Shown: positions 1 through 7,789 of the stretch, one piece after another
Numbering within the stretch: position 1 is the stretch's first letter
Layout of the letters: each line of letters opens with the position of its first letter
Source: Rhizobium johnstonii 3841
Lineage (GTDB): Bacteria > Pseudomonadota > Alphaproteobacteria > Rhizobiales > Rhizobiaceae
Direction: 5' to 3'
Assembly (NCBI RefSeq): GCF_000009265.1
Contig: NC_008380.1
Coordinates: 3,043,501 to 3,107,500 of the forward strand
DNA: 64,000 nucleotides
Notes under the pieces: model-generated
What the model saw: the letters and a program-made list of their open reading frames with translations, nothing else
Told to the model about the DNA's origin: nothing
Database searches by the model: none
Translations under genes and position numbers: made by a program

Positions 1-117
1 GTCTCGGCCTCGCATTTCTCCAAGTGTTATCGCGAACTCTACCATCGCTCGCCGCAGCAGGAGCGCGCCGAGCGCAAGATGACCATGGCGACCGCTCGCC
101 AGGCCGTCGCCGCTTGA
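1..117 (+). CDS. AraC-family transcriptional regulator, C-terminal fragment
   Basis: Frame 1 is open from the window edge to a TGA at 115-117 and encodes the last 38 residues of a protein whose start lies outside the window. The visible stretch has the pattern SxSHFSKCYRELYHRSPQQERAE, which matches the second helix-turn-helix of AraC/XylS regulators, where an H-F-S-(R/K)-x-(F/Y) recognition helix is followed by an SP turn. The DJ-1-like or sensory N-terminal half cannot be seen, so the subfamily and the regulon are unknown. The 3' end is also the first unit of a 28-bp tandem repeat that continues beyond the stop codon. Confidence 0.7.
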   Translation, partial: VSASHFSKCYRELYHRSPQQERAERKMTMATARQAVAA

Positions 118-260
118 GACAATAAGACGGGCCGTCGCCGCTTGAGACAATAAGGCGGGCCGTCGCCGCTTGAGACAATAAGGCGGGCCGCCGCCTGAGA
201 CAGTAAAAAGCTGACCTCGCCTGACGCGAAAAGATCGTCGCCGCCTGAGATAAAGGGCGG
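103..260. repeat. 28-bp tandem repeat starting inside a coding end
   Basis: Three near-identical 28-bp units lie at 103-130, 131-158 and 159-186, each containing CCGTCGCCGCTTGAGACAAT. A decayed fourth unit starts at 187, and a related fragment (GTCGCCGCCTGAGATAA) sits at about 237-253. The first unit holds the last codons and the TGA of the upstream regulator gene, so the array looks like slippage duplication of a gene's 3' end. There are no unique spacers, so this is not CRISPR. Confidence 0.85.
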
Positions 261-280
261 CGGCTTGGCCTCGGAAGGCG

Positions 281-1612
281 CTATTGCGCCGCTTCTTCCG
301 TCATCTTGGCGTCGGAATAGACCTGGTTGCGGCCCCTGTGCTTGGCCATGTAGAGAAACTGGTCGGCGGCGTTGAGGTAGTTCTCGAAGGTTTCGTAACC
401 GGCGATCTCGGCAATGCCGATCGAAATCGTAACGCCGAGTTCCTCGTCGTCGGCCGTGACCTTCAGTCGCGAAATGTCCGAGCGGATCTCGTCGCAGAGC
501 TTGGTAGCAGCTGCCGAATCCATCTGCGGAAAGAGGATGGCGAATTCCTCGCCCCCGAGCCGCGACAGAAGATTGTCGCTGCCCTCGAAGATCGTAAACA
601 GCCTGTTTGCGACAGCCTTCAGCACCTTGTCGCCGATCTCGTGGCCATAGGTGTCGTTCAGCCGTTTGAAATGGTCGATATCGAGAATGGCGACGGAACT
701 CGGCACCTTCAGCCGCAGGCACTCGTTGACCAGCTTCGGGCCGTTGTCGTAGAAATAGCGGCGGTTATAGAGACCGGTCAGGTAGTCGCAGGCCGCCGCC
801 GCCCTCAGCTGCCGCATCTGCGCAAGCGTTTCAGCGTTGTTGGCGATGCGGCATTGCAGCTCCTCGGCAACGAAGGGCCGGTAAACGAAATCGCTGGCGC
901 CGGCCTTGAGGAAACTCGCCGAAAGCATGCGGTCGTTGGAGGAGGAAACGCCGATGACACGCAGCCTGTCCGAACCGAAGCGATGGCGGATGCGCCGCGT
1001 CAGCTCATAGCCGCTCATATCAGGCATATGGTGGTCGGTGACGACGAGTTCGATATCGCTGTAGGCCTCGAGCGCCGCCAGCGCCTCGAGCCCCGAATTT
1101 GCCTCGACGACGAGATATTGCTGTGCCTTCAGCAGGTCGACGAGCACTTGGCGCGCCGAGACGACATCGTCGACGACGAGCACCCGCGTCTTGCGGTTGG
1201 AGATCGCCCGCCGGACGGTGGCGACCAGATTGTCGAGCGCGAATTCATTGTCCTTCAGCACGTAATCGATGACGTTGCGCTCCATAATCTTGTTGCGCGT
1301 GTTGAGATCGAATGTCGCGGTGAAGACGATCGCCGGGATGTCGTGCTCGATCGTGCAGTCGAGCGCTTCACCATAGGGCGAATCCGGCAGGTTGAGATCG
1401 ACGACGGCCATGGTGTAGCCGTGACCGTCATCGGCAAGTTCCTTGCGAAGTGCCTTGAGAGACGGGCAGGATTTGACGGCAAGGCCGAGCTCCGTTTGGA
1501 ACCGGTGACAGAGAACGGCGGAAAACATCCGGGAATCTTCAACCAGAAGTATCTTGAGCCCGCCGGAGCGCAGCCCGATGCCATCTCGCTGGAAATCCGC
1601 TTGAAAAGCCAC
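281..1612 (-). CDS. Double-receiver GGDEF response regulator (PleD-like diguanylate cyclase)
   Basis: A 443-residue protein with two N-terminal receiver domains and a C-terminal GGDEF domain, predicted to make cyclic di-GMP from GTP. Receiver 1 has acidic residues in VEDS and phosphoacceptor D72 in VVDLNLP. Receiver 2 has VVDD and D193 in VTDHHMP. The signature GGEEF is at residues 353-357. The usual allosteric RxxD inhibitory site, nine residues before GGEEF, is replaced by GSDN, so product inhibition may be absent. I chose the GTG at 1612 because GGAGTAGGAG precedes it at good distance; an upstream in-frame ATG at 1705 would add 31 residues with no family character. The next gene upstream (1799-2629) is a paralogue without the GGDEF domain, and the two probably act together. 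Confidence 0.9.
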   Translation of the reverse strand: MAFQADFQRDGIGLRSGGLKILLVEDSRMFSAVLCHRFQTELGLAVKSCPSLKALRKELADDGHGYTMAVVDLNLPDSPYGEALDCTIEHDIPAIVFTATFDLNTRNKIMERNVIDYVLKDNEFALDNLVATVRRAISNRKTRVLVVDDVVSARQVLVDLLKAQQYLVVEANSGLEALAALEAYSDIELVVTDHHMPDMSGYELTRRIRHRFGSDRLRVIGVSSSNDRMLSASFLKAGASDFVYRPFVAEELQCRIANNAETLAQMRQLRAAAACDYLTGLYNRRYFYDNGPKLVNECLRLKVPSSVAILDIDHFKRLNDTYGHEIGDKVLKAVANRLFTIFEGSDNLLSRLGGEEFAILFPQMDSAAATKLCDEIRSDISRLKVTADDEELGVTISIGIAEIAGYETFENYLNAADQFLYMAKHRGRNQVYSDAKMTEEAAQ

Positions 1613-1798
1613 AGCTCCTACTCCCCGATGCGTCCGATGGGCTCGACTCGGCCCTTTCCCCGGCGGGAACGATAACCGAGAGGCGTGTGCGCGTGAAGGG
1701 GACAAATAACGGCGACATTACCTGTAATTGCAGAAATTCGACGACTGTCCCCGAGCGTGATATCCGGCCCCCTGGGAATACCGATACTGGAAGGGCCG

Positions 1799-2629
1799 TC
1801 AGGCAACCGCCCGCTCCTTACGCATCGATTGAATCTGCAGCAGCGTATCGAGGTTCTGGTTGACGCGGCAGTAGAACTCTTCGTCGATGAAGGGACGCAG
1901 CATGAAATCATTGCCGCCGGCCTTCAGGAATCGTGCCGAAAGCAGCCGGTTCGAAGAGGAGGAAACGCCGATGATGCGCAGCTCGTGCGAGCCGATATTG
2001 GCGCGGATGCGCCGCGTCAGCTCGAAGCCGTCGATGTCGGGCATATTGTAGTCGGTGATGACAAGGCCGATATCGCGGTTGGCCTTCAGGATTTCCAGCG
2101 CCTTGCCGCCGCTCTCGGCGACGCTGACACGGAAATTGTAGCGCTTCAGCCGGCTCGACAGCAGGGCGCGCGCAGTCGCGCTATCGTCGACGATCAGCAC
2201 GTGGTGGCGATGATTGGTGAGGAAGCGGCAGATCGATTCCGCCAGCAGGTCGACGGCGAAGATATTGTCCTTGAGGATATAGTCGACGATATCCTTGGCC
2301 ATCAGCTTGTCGCGCATGTTTTCATGGAAGGTGCCGGTGAAGACGATGGTCGGAATGGAGAGATCGACCAGATATTCGAGCGCTTCGCCGTTTTCGGCGC
2401 CGGGCAGGTTGATGTTCGAGATCGCCAGCGTGATCGGATCGGAAGACTTGTCGTAGGAAACCTGCAGATCCTCGAAGTTGCGGCAGATCTCGACATCGAT
2501 GTCGAACAGCTCCTTCAGGCGTTTGCTGATCATCGAAGTGAATACGTTGGAATCTTCCGCGACAATAATACGCGCACCGGCAAACATTTCCCCGGAATAT
2601 TGCATCCCCGAAATACCTAGAAACGCCAT
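1799..2629 (-). CDS. Double-receiver response regulator without output domain
   Basis: A 276-residue protein made of two receiver domains and no effector. It is clearly paralogous to the next gene downstream: both share DY(V/I)LKDN after receiver 1, and LTRRIR plus GVSSS in receiver 2. Receiver 2 is intact (IVDDS, D193 in ITDYNMP). In receiver 1 the phosphoacceptor is replaced: the motif reads ISNINLP, with Asn72 where the paralogue has Asp. Receiver 1 is therefore probably not phosphorylated and may be a dimerisation or decoy module. The ATG at 2629 has AAAGG seven bases upstream. Because it precedes the GGDEF gene on the same strand by about 190 bases, a shared signalling role is likely; the cognate kinase is not in view. 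Confidence 0.88.
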   Translation of the reverse strand: MAFLGISGMQYSGEMFAGARIIVAEDSNVFTSMISKRLKELFDIDVEICRNFEDLQVSYDKSSDPITLAISNINLPGAENGEALEYLVDLSIPTIVFTGTFHENMRDKLMAKDIVDYILKDNIFAVDLLAESICRFLTNHRHHVLIVDDSATARALLSSRLKRYNFRVSVAESGGKALEILKANRDIGLVITDYNMPDIDGFELTRRIRANIGSHELRIIGVSSSSNRLLSARFLKAGGNDFMLRPFIDEEFYCRVNQNLDTLLQIQSMRKERAVA

Positions 2630-2976
2630 AGCAAACCTTTGATGTAAAATCTGTCCCCGGATCAAACTGATACATCAATTGATTTGAGTAATTATTAATC
2701 GACGCGCCTGGATATAAATGAAGAGGCGGCCCGATCGGGCCGCCTCCGACTTCTTTGCGGATATGATTAAGAAATCGGGCGCGAAGCGTCGCATTCTCGG
2801 CATCGAAAAGGCGTTTGCCGACAACCGTCGCATTATAGGTCGAACCGAGGTTTTGATGTTCAGCTTCGTGCCTTCCTTGGCGCAATCCGGCGGCCGACGA
2901 GCCCACCCGGCTGGCACCGCTCGGCCGAAGCGATTATAAACGAGCCATCGACCCCGACCCGCCGACAGGTTCGCCC
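2630..2976. other. Intergenic region between divergent genes
   Basis: These 347 bases separate the minus-strand response regulator from the plus-strand toroid-protein gene. A perfect 24-bp palindrome lies at 2723-2746. A TATAAT box occurs on the minus strand near 2833-2838. Several overlapping short open frames exist, but none has a convincing Shine-Dalgarno sequence or recognisable product, so no gene is called. Confidence 0.5.
2723..2746 (-). terminator. Candidate rho-independent terminator (perfect palindrome)
   Basis: A GC-rich perfect palindrome (GAGGCGGCCCGA and its complement) can form a 12-bp stem. On the minus strand it is followed by TTCATTTATAT, and on the plus strand by a weaker ACTTCTTT. 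No gene clearly ends here, so it may terminate an unannotated short minus-strand transcript or block read-through. Confidence 0.4.
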
Positions 2977-3960
2977 ATGCTCCAATCCGACCCGGTGATC
3001 GCATGGCTTCTCGACTCCGACCCGTCGATCCGATGGCAGGTGATGCGCGACCTGCTCGATGCTCCGGAGCGGGAGTGGATGACTGAGCGGGCCAAAGTCG
3101 AGACCGAGGGCTGGGGCGCCAGGCTGCTCTCCTGCCAGGATGCGGACGGGCAATGGGCAGGCGGCGCCTTCCTGCCCGCCGGTTTCGACCCGCGAGAGTG
3201 GAAGGAGCATGGCCAGCCGTGGACAGCCACGACCTTCTCGCTGTCGCAATTGCGGGAGTTCGGTCTCGATCCCGCTTGCGGCTGCGCCAAGCGCACCGTC
3301 AAATTGATCGGCGCCAACGCCCGTTGGGAAGAAGGCGGCCAGCCCTATTGGGAGGGCGAAGTCGAGGAGTGCATCAACGGCCGCACCGTTGCCGACGGGG
3401 CCTATTTCGGCGTCGACGTCTCGCCCATCGTCGACAGGCTGGCCGGCGAGCGTCTCGACGACGGCGGCTGGAACTGCGAGCGGATCAATGGCTCCGTCCG
3501 CTCGTCTTTCGCCAGCACCATCAATGTGCTGGAAGGTTTGCTGGAATACCAGAGATCGACCGGCGGCACGCATCGGTCTCGAGAGGCGTGCAGGACGGGC
3601 GAGGAGTTTCTGCTGGCCCGCAGCCTCTTCCGCCGCCTTGGCACCGGCGAGCCGGCCGACGAACGCTTCCTTCGCCTCCTGCATCCGAACCGGTGGCGCT
3701 ACGACATTTTGCGCGCCCTCGATTATTTCCGCGCCAGCGCGATCCTGACCGGCGCCAATCCCGATCCGCGCCTCGGCGAGGCAATCGACCACCTTCGTTC
3801 CCGGCGCTTGCAGGACGGCAGTTGGCCGCTCGACGACAGCCCTGCCGGGCGGGTGTGGTTCAAGCTCGATGACGGGCAAGGCAAGCCCTCGCGGTGGGTG
3901 ACGCTCCGGGCGACGCGGGTGCTCAGATGGTGGGATGCCCAGCGCTCAATCAATGCCTAA
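2977..3960 (+). CDS. Squalene-cyclase-like alpha/alpha-toroid protein of unknown function
   Basis: A 327-residue protein with features of the terpenoid cyclase/prenyltransferase alpha-alpha toroid fold. It has repeated QW-like elements (CQDADGQWAGG near residue 53; LQDGSWPLDD near 282) and paired helical repeats between them. Proteins like this are often annotated as squalene cyclase, but at half the length of a true squalene-hopene cyclase and without a visible DXDD catalytic motif it cannot be a full cyclase. It starts with ATG at 2977. It stands alone between two minus-strand blocks, so the context gives no clue to a substrate. A role as a small toroid enzyme or binding protein is only inference. 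Confidence 0.7.
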   Translation: MLQSDPVIAWLLDSDPSIRWQVMRDLLDAPEREWMTERAKVETEGWGARLLSCQDADGQWAGGAFLPAGFDPREWKEHGQPWTATTFSLSQLREFGLDPACGCAKRTVKLIGANARWEEGGQPYWEGEVEECINGRTVADGAYFGVDVSPIVDRLAGERLDDGGWNCERINGSVRSSFASTINVLEGLLEYQRSTGGTHRSREACRTGEEFLLARSLFRRLGTGEPADERFLRLLHPNRWRYDILRALDYFRASAILTGANPDPRLGEAIDHLRSRRLQDGSWPLDDSPAGRVWFKLDDGQGKPSRWVTLRATRVLRWWDAQRSINA

Positions 3961-4066
3961 CCGCAATCCCAAGCGCGCAGGAAATGCACCCATGACTGAC
4001 TGGTGGTCAGCCAATATGATCCTGATCTCGCCGCCACCCTGCCCTGCCGCACGATCTCATGTGTCC

Positions 4067-4591
4067 TCAAGCGCAGCAGCCGCTCGTTGCCGCTTGCGGC
4101 CCACAGCAGGCCGCCGCCTTGCGGTTTTCCTCCGCCAGCCATCGGTCGCGAGGCCTGCAGCTTGCCGGCCGCGGCGAAAGCGTAACATGGACGGCGCCGG
4201 TGCGAAGAACCGGCATCGCCGCGCAATAAAGCTGCATTGGCCGCACGCCGTCGCTGACTTCGAAGGTCAGCTTCGCCGAACCATCCAGTTGCACATGATC
4301 GGAAACCTTGCGGATGATTGCATGGAACTTGCCGGCCGGCATATGCGTGCGTTCGCCTTCCTCGACATCCCAGAGCTGGATGAAGATTTCCGCCCATGCT
4401 TCGGGATTGGCGCCGCAATCCAACGCCGAGAATTGGCCCGCCTTGACCTCGGTGACATGATAGCCAGGCTTCACCGCCTTGCCGCCATAATAGAAAATCA
4501 GCGGAGAATCCTTGGCGCCGGTAAGCACACTGAGCAGCAGGCCGAGATCGATGTCGTTCTCTTGAACTTTGCTGTTGTCGATGACGTTCAT
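4067..4591 (-). CDS. DUF6428 family protein of the arsenic locus
   Basis: A 174-residue protein divergent from arsR. The ATG at 4591 follows GAGGA at good spacing. The middle part (LIFYYGGKAVKPGYHVTEVK, then AEIFIQLWDVEE) matches DUF6428, a family I know as a frequent neighbour of arsR genes. The C-terminus is rich in cysteine (AACCGP, SGCCA), which would suit binding of trivalent arsenic, but its biochemical role is not established. The 42-bp gap to arsR carries an inverted repeat, so both genes are probably controlled together by ArsR. Confidence 0.75.
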   Translation of the reverse strand: MNVIDNSKVQENDIDLGLLLSVLTGAKDSPLIFYYGGKAVKPGYHVTEVKAGQFSALDCGANPEAWAEIFIQLWDVEEGERTHMPAGKFHAIIRKVSDHVQLDGSAKLTFEVSDGVRPMQLYCAAMPVLRTGAVHVTLSPRPASCRPRDRWLAEENRKAAACCGPQAATSGCCA

Positions 4592-4606
4592 TTGCGCTAA
4601 TCCTCG

Positions 4607-4632
4607 TTTCAATGATTCAAGGATTATTGAAA
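4607..4632. promoter_or_regulatory. Probable ArsR operator between divergent genes
   Basis: The perfect inverted repeat TTTCAAT (4607-4613) and ATTGAAA (4626-4632), separated by 12 bases, fills most of the gap between the DUF6428 gene and arsR and ends one base before the arsR start codon. ArsR proteins bind such AT-rich dyads and release on arsenite. The outer AATCC/GGATT pair (4599-4603, 4621-4625) adds further symmetry. Confidence 0.6.
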
Positions 4633-4633
4633 T

Positions 4634-4990
4634 ATGGATCAACGTCAAGCCCTCATCGCATTCGGCGCGCTCTCGCAGGAAACCCGCCTTCACATCGTCC
4701 GCATGCTCGTGGTTTCGGGTCCCGACGGCATGGCGGCAGGCGCGATCGCTGAGAAGGCGGAGGTCTCGCCCTCCAATATCTCCTTCCACCTGAAAGAGCT
4801 GGAACGGTCTGGGTTGATCGCGCAACAGCGTGAATCCCGGTCGATCATTTACACCGCGAACTACGAGGCACTTGGTGGCTTGGTTCGCTTTCTGATGGAA
4901 GATTGCTGTTCCGGGCATCCGGAAATCTGCGCACCTGCCGCGGAGGTCGCGGCCTGCTGCGCCCCTAAAATGAAGGAGAAATTGCAATGA
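4634..4990 (+). CDS. arsR: ArsR-family metalloregulator
   Basis: A 118-residue winged-helix repressor. The recognition region is SPSNISFHLKELERSGLI (about residues 45-62), followed by the beta-wing RESRSIIYTANYEAL. It lacks the classical ELCVCDL arsenite motif. Instead the C-terminus carries Cys91-Cys92, Cys99 and a second vicinal pair Cys108-Cys109, the kind of relocated arsenite site seen in other ArsR types. It is the first gene of the plus-strand arsenic operon and overlaps the next gene by 4 bases. It presumably represses both this operon and the divergent DUF6428 gene through the dyad at 4607-4632 and is released by As(III) or Sb(III). Confidence 0.92.
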   Translation: MDQRQALIAFGALSQETRLHIVRMLVVSGPDGMAAGAIAEKAEVSPSNISFHLKELERSGLIAQQRESRSIIYTANYEALGGLVRFLMEDCCSGHPEICAPAAEVAACCAPKMKEKLQ

Positions 4991-5517
4991 CCCCTGACCG
5001 CATTTACAATGTGCTCTTTCTCTGCACGGGCAATTCTGCCCGCTCGATCTTGGCTGAATCCATCCTTGAGACCGAAGGCAAGGGTCGATTCAAGGCCTAT
5101 TCGGCCGGCAGCCAGCCGAAGGGTGAGGTCAATCCCTATGCGCTGAAGGAGCTTGCGGCGCAGGGCTACCCAACAGCCGGCTTCCGCTCAAAGAGCTGGG
5201 ACGAATTCGCCGAGCCGGGCGCTCCGGAGATGGACTTCATCTTTACGGTTTGCGACAGCGCTGCCGGCGAGGCTTGTCCCGTCTGGATCGGTCATCCGAT
5301 GACCGCCCATTGGGGCGTCGAGGACCCCGCTGTCGTCGAGGGCAGCGAAGTCGACAAAGGCCGCGCTTTCGCGCAGGCCGCCCGCTTCCTCAAGAACCGG
5401 ATCAGCGCCTTTTTGAGCCTGCCTCTTTCCTCGATCGACAAGCTCGCCCTGGAATCGCACCTGCGCCAGATCGGCACCATGGAAGGCGCCAGCATTAAAC
5501 AGCCCAAGGCGAGCTGA
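4987..5517 (+). CDS. Arsenate reductase, low-molecular-weight phosphatase fold (thioredoxin type)
   Basis: A 176-residue protein with the P-loop C-x5-R as CTGNSAR (Cys13 to Arg19) near the N-terminus and the general-acid loop HWGVEDPA. It also has Cys89 and Cys97 in VCDSAAGEACP, the redox pair that separates thioredoxin-coupled arsenate reductases from plain tyrosine phosphatases. It is predicted to reduce As(V) to As(III) in the cytoplasm. The tail beyond about residue 145 is longer than in the 131-residue S. aureus-type enzyme. The start overlaps arsR by 4 bases and the stop overlaps the next gene by one. This is one of two unrelated arsenate reductases in the operon. Confidence 0.85.
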   Translation: MTPDRIYNVLFLCTGNSARSILAESILETEGKGRFKAYSAGSQPKGEVNPYALKELAAQGYPTAGFRSKSWDEFAEPGAPEMDFIFTVCDSAAGEACPVWIGHPMTAHWGVEDPAVVEGSEVDKGRAFAQAARFLKNRISAFLSLPLSSIDKLALESHLRQIGTMEGASIKQPKAS

Positions 5518-5960
5518 TGGGTTTCGATTTGAACCAGCAGGCCTTGGAAGGGCACGACGACAGACTTCGCGGCGCGCTCGCAGGCGCCGGGCTTCCGGTC
5601 GATGACCTCACAGACGCCGGCCGAAGCTTCTATCGGTTTTCACGTGGCGGCGAGACGGTCGGCTTCGGCGGGCTGGAACTCTATGGCGAGACTGTACTCC
5701 TGCGTTCCATTGTCGTGCTGTCCGATCAGCAAGGCTTTGGCTTCGGCCATGCGATCACCCTTAGCCTGCTCGATCAGGCCCAAAGGAAAGGCGCCACCGC
5801 CGCCTATCTGTTGACAGAAACAGCCGCCTCCTTCTTTCAATCGCTCGGCTTTCGTCCGATCGCCCGCGATGAAGCGCCGGCCGAGATCCTGACGACGCGG
5901 CAGGCCGCAAGCCTGTGCCCGGCATCGGCCGCCCTGATGGTCCGGAGCCTGCCGGCATGA
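5517..5960 (+). CDS. arsN2: ArsN2-type GNAT N-acetyltransferase
   Basis: A 147-residue GNAT-fold protein. The segment VVLSDQQGFGFGHAIT contains the acetyl-CoA-binding turn (Q/R-x-x-G-x-G/A-like), preceded by strand VLLRSIVV and followed by AAYLLTETAASFFQSLGFRPI, the typical last strand and helix. The pattern and the place in an arsenic operon fit arsenic-resistance acetyltransferases of the ArsN2 group. In ArsN1 the substrate is an organoarsenical such as arsinothricin; the ArsN2 substrate is less certain. The gene overlaps its neighbours on both sides by 1 to 4 bases. Confidence 0.8.
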   Translation: MGFDLNQQALEGHDDRLRGALAGAGLPVDDLTDAGRSFYRFSRGGETVGFGGLELYGETVLLRSIVVLSDQQGFGFGHAITLSLLDQAQRKGATAAYLLTETAASFFQSLGFRPIARDEAPAEILTTRQAASLCPASAALMVRSLPA

Positions 5961-6664
5961 GCGCGCCGATGTTTCCCCCGTCTCGACGACTGGTCGCCGA
6001 AGCGCTCGGCACGCTGCTGCTCGTAGCAACCGTCGTCGGCTCGGGCATCATGGCGGATAGCCTGACGGACGATACGGCGCTTGCGCTGCTCGGCAACACG
6101 CTGGCAACGGGGGCAATCCTCGTCGTCCTGATCACGATCTTGGGCCCGATTTCCGGGGCTCATTTCAATCCGGTCGTGTCGCTGGTGTTTGCGCTCCGGC
6201 GCGAACTGCCTGCCTCCTCCGTTCCCGCCTATATCGCCGCGCAGGTCGTCGGCGGCATTGCCGGAACGATGCTCGCTCATGCAATGTTCGCCCTTCCCGT
6301 GCTGCAGGCCTCGGAAACCGTGCGCACCGGCGGCGCGCAATGGCTCTCTGAGGTGACGGCAACCTTCGGCCTCGTCTTCGTCATCTTAGCCGGTGTGCGC
6401 TTTCGCGCCGATGCCGTGGCATGGCTGGTCGGCCTTTATATCACCGCCGCCTATTGGTTCACCGCCTCCACGTCCTTTGCCAATCCCGCCGTCGCGATTG
6501 CTCGATCGCTGACGCACACCTTTTCCGGCATCCGCCCGATCGATCTACCGGGCTTTATCGCCGCTGAAGTCCTCGGCGCCTTGCTGGCGCTGATGCTTGC
6601 GGGATGGCTGCTGATGGAAGCCCGCGATCCTGAAACCCTCACCAAGACGGAATCCGCCTCATGA
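5957..6664 (+). CDS. aqpS: MIP-family aquaglyceroporin, arsenite channel candidate
   Basis: A 235-residue integral membrane protein of the major intrinsic protein family. The first pore loop is GAHFNPVVS (NPV instead of NPA) and the second is FANPAVAIAR. Six hydrophobic segments surround them. The start is the ATG in the ATGA overlap with arsN2 at 5957; an upstream in-frame ATG would lie inside arsN2. In Sinorhizobium meliloti an aquaglyceroporin in an arsR-aqpS-arsC-arsH operon releases arsenite down its gradient after arsenate reduction, and this gene is in the same order here. It can only facilitate diffusion, so active export would depend on the MFS protein at the operon's end. Confidence 0.88.
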   Translation: MSAPMFPPSRRLVAEALGTLLLVATVVGSGIMADSLTDDTALALLGNTLATGAILVVLITILGPISGAHFNPVVSLVFALRRELPASSVPAYIAAQVVGGIAGTMLAHAMFALPVLQASETVRTGGAQWLSEVTATFGLVFVILAGVRFRADAVAWLVGLYITAAYWFTASTSFANPAVAIARSLTHTFSGIRPIDLPGFIAAEVLGALLALMLAGWLLMEARDPETLTKTESAS

Positions 6665-7089
6665 CCATAGATGTTACGATCTATCACAACCCCGAATGCG
6701 GCACCTCGCGCAACACGCTTGCGATGATCCAGAACGCCGGCATTGAGCCCAACGTTATCGAATATCTGAAAAACCCGCCGTCGCGCGAGCAGCTAATCAA
6801 GGTGATTGCGGATGCAGGTTTGAGCGTTCGCGAGGCGATGCGCGAAAAGGGCACGCCCTATGCGGAGCTCGGCCTCGACAACCCTGATCTTACCGACGAG
6901 CAATTGCTGGACGCGATGCTGAAAAACCCGATCCTGATCAACCGGCCCTTCGTCATCACGCCGCTCGGCACGCGCCTGTCGCGGCCGTCGGAACTTGTCC
7001 TCGAAATCCTGCCGGAAACGCATCAGGGGGCCTTCACCAAGGAAGACGGCGAGCAGGTGCTCGATGCCGGAGGCAAGCGCATTGTCTGA
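6661..7089 (+). CDS. arsC: Arsenate reductase, glutaredoxin-dependent ArsC
   Basis: A 142-residue thioredoxin-fold protein of the E. coli plasmid R773 ArsC type. The catalytic Cys13 lies in HNPECGTSRNT. The downstream region NRPFVITPLGTRLSRPSE supplies the arginines that bind arsenate. It reduces As(V) to As(III) using glutathione and glutaredoxin in the cytoplasm. It overlaps aqpS by 4 bases and the next gene, arsH, starts inside its last codons. It has no similarity to the phosphatase-fold reductase at 4987-5517, so the operon can draw electrons from both the glutaredoxin and thioredoxin systems. Confidence 0.94.
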   Translation: MTIDVTIYHNPECGTSRNTLAMIQNAGIEPNVIEYLKNPPSREQLIKVIADAGLSVREAMREKGTPYAELGLDNPDLTDEQLLDAMLKNPILINRPFVITPLGTRLSRPSELVLEILPETHQGAFTKEDGEQVLDAGGKRIV

Positions 7090-7789
7090 TTTGCCTGCCA
7101 TATCACTGATGCATCTGCGTCAACCGGATATGGACGCGCTCAGGCCGGCGTTCTCGACGCACAAGCCGCGCATCCTGATCCTTTATGGCTCGTTGCGAGC
7201 AGTGTCCTACAGCCGCTTCCTCGCACAGGAGGCCGCGCGGCTGCTCGAATATTTCGGCTGCGAAGTGCGCATCTTCAATCCGGAAGGTCTGCCGCTGCCT
7301 GATGCGGCGCCGGCGAGCCACCCGAAAGTTCAGGAGTTGCGCGAATGGTCGGCATGGTCTGAAGGCCAGGTCTGGGTCAGCCCCGAACGTCATGGCGCGA
7401 TGACCGGCATCATGAAAGCGCAGATCGACTGGATTCCATTGTCGGTCGGCTCGGTCCGGCCGACGCAAGGCAAGACGCTGGCAGTGATGCAGGTCTCTGG
7501 CGGCTCCCAGTCCTTCAATGCGGTAAGCCAACTCCGCATCCTTGGACGATGGATGCGGATGATTGCAATTCCCAATCAGTCCTCGGTTGCCAAAGCTTTC
7601 CAAGAATTCGACGCGGACGGCCGTATGAAACCGTCGTCCTATTACGACCGCGTCGTCGACGTCTGCGAGGAACTGGTCAAGTTCACGCTGCTGACCCGTG
7701 ATGCCTCGAACTATCTGACCGACCGCTACAGCGAGCGGAAGGAAGAAGCCGAAAAGCTCGAACAGCGCGTGAGCCTCAGATCCCTATGA
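7082..7789 (+). CDS. arsH: ArsH NADPH-dependent FMN oxidoreductase
   Basis: A 235-residue flavodoxin-fold protein. The FMN-binding loop is YGSLRAVSYSR (near residue 37), and the conserved block SPERHGAMTGIMKAQIDWIPL follows. ArsH enzymes oxidise trivalent methyl- or aromatic arsenicals and reduce quinones or azo dyes with NADPH. I chose the TTG at 7082 because GGAGG lies eight bases upstream and the following SDLPAI segment resembles the known rhizobial N-terminus; the first ATG (7109) lacks such a site. The gene overlaps arsC by 8 bases and the next gene by 4, so it is translationally coupled. Confidence 0.92.
   Translation: MSDLPAISLMHLRQPDMDALRPAFSTHKPRILILYGSLRAVSYSRFLAQEAARLLEYFGCEVRIFNPEGLPLPDAAPASHPKVQELREWSAWSEGQVWVSPERHGAMTGIMKAQIDWIPLSVGSVRPTQGKTLAVMQVSGGSQSFNAVSQLRILGRWMRMIAIPNQSSVAKAFQEFDADGRMKPSSYYDRVVDVCEELVKFTLLTRDASNYLTDRYSERKEEAEKLEQRVSLRSL

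Noticed and set aside
103..186. Possible CRISPR array
   Set aside because: The 28-bp units are directly adjacent, with no unique spacers and no cas genes.
284..1675. Long plus-strand open frame opposite the GGDEF regulator
   Set aside because: It mirrors the codon structure of the minus-strand gene, lacks family motifs and has a rather random Arg/Val-rich composition, as expected for high-GC antisense frames.
2718..2939. 73-codon plus-strand open frame in an intergenic region
   Set aside because: It begins at a palindrome, has no Shine-Dalgarno sequence and shows no recognisable protein features.
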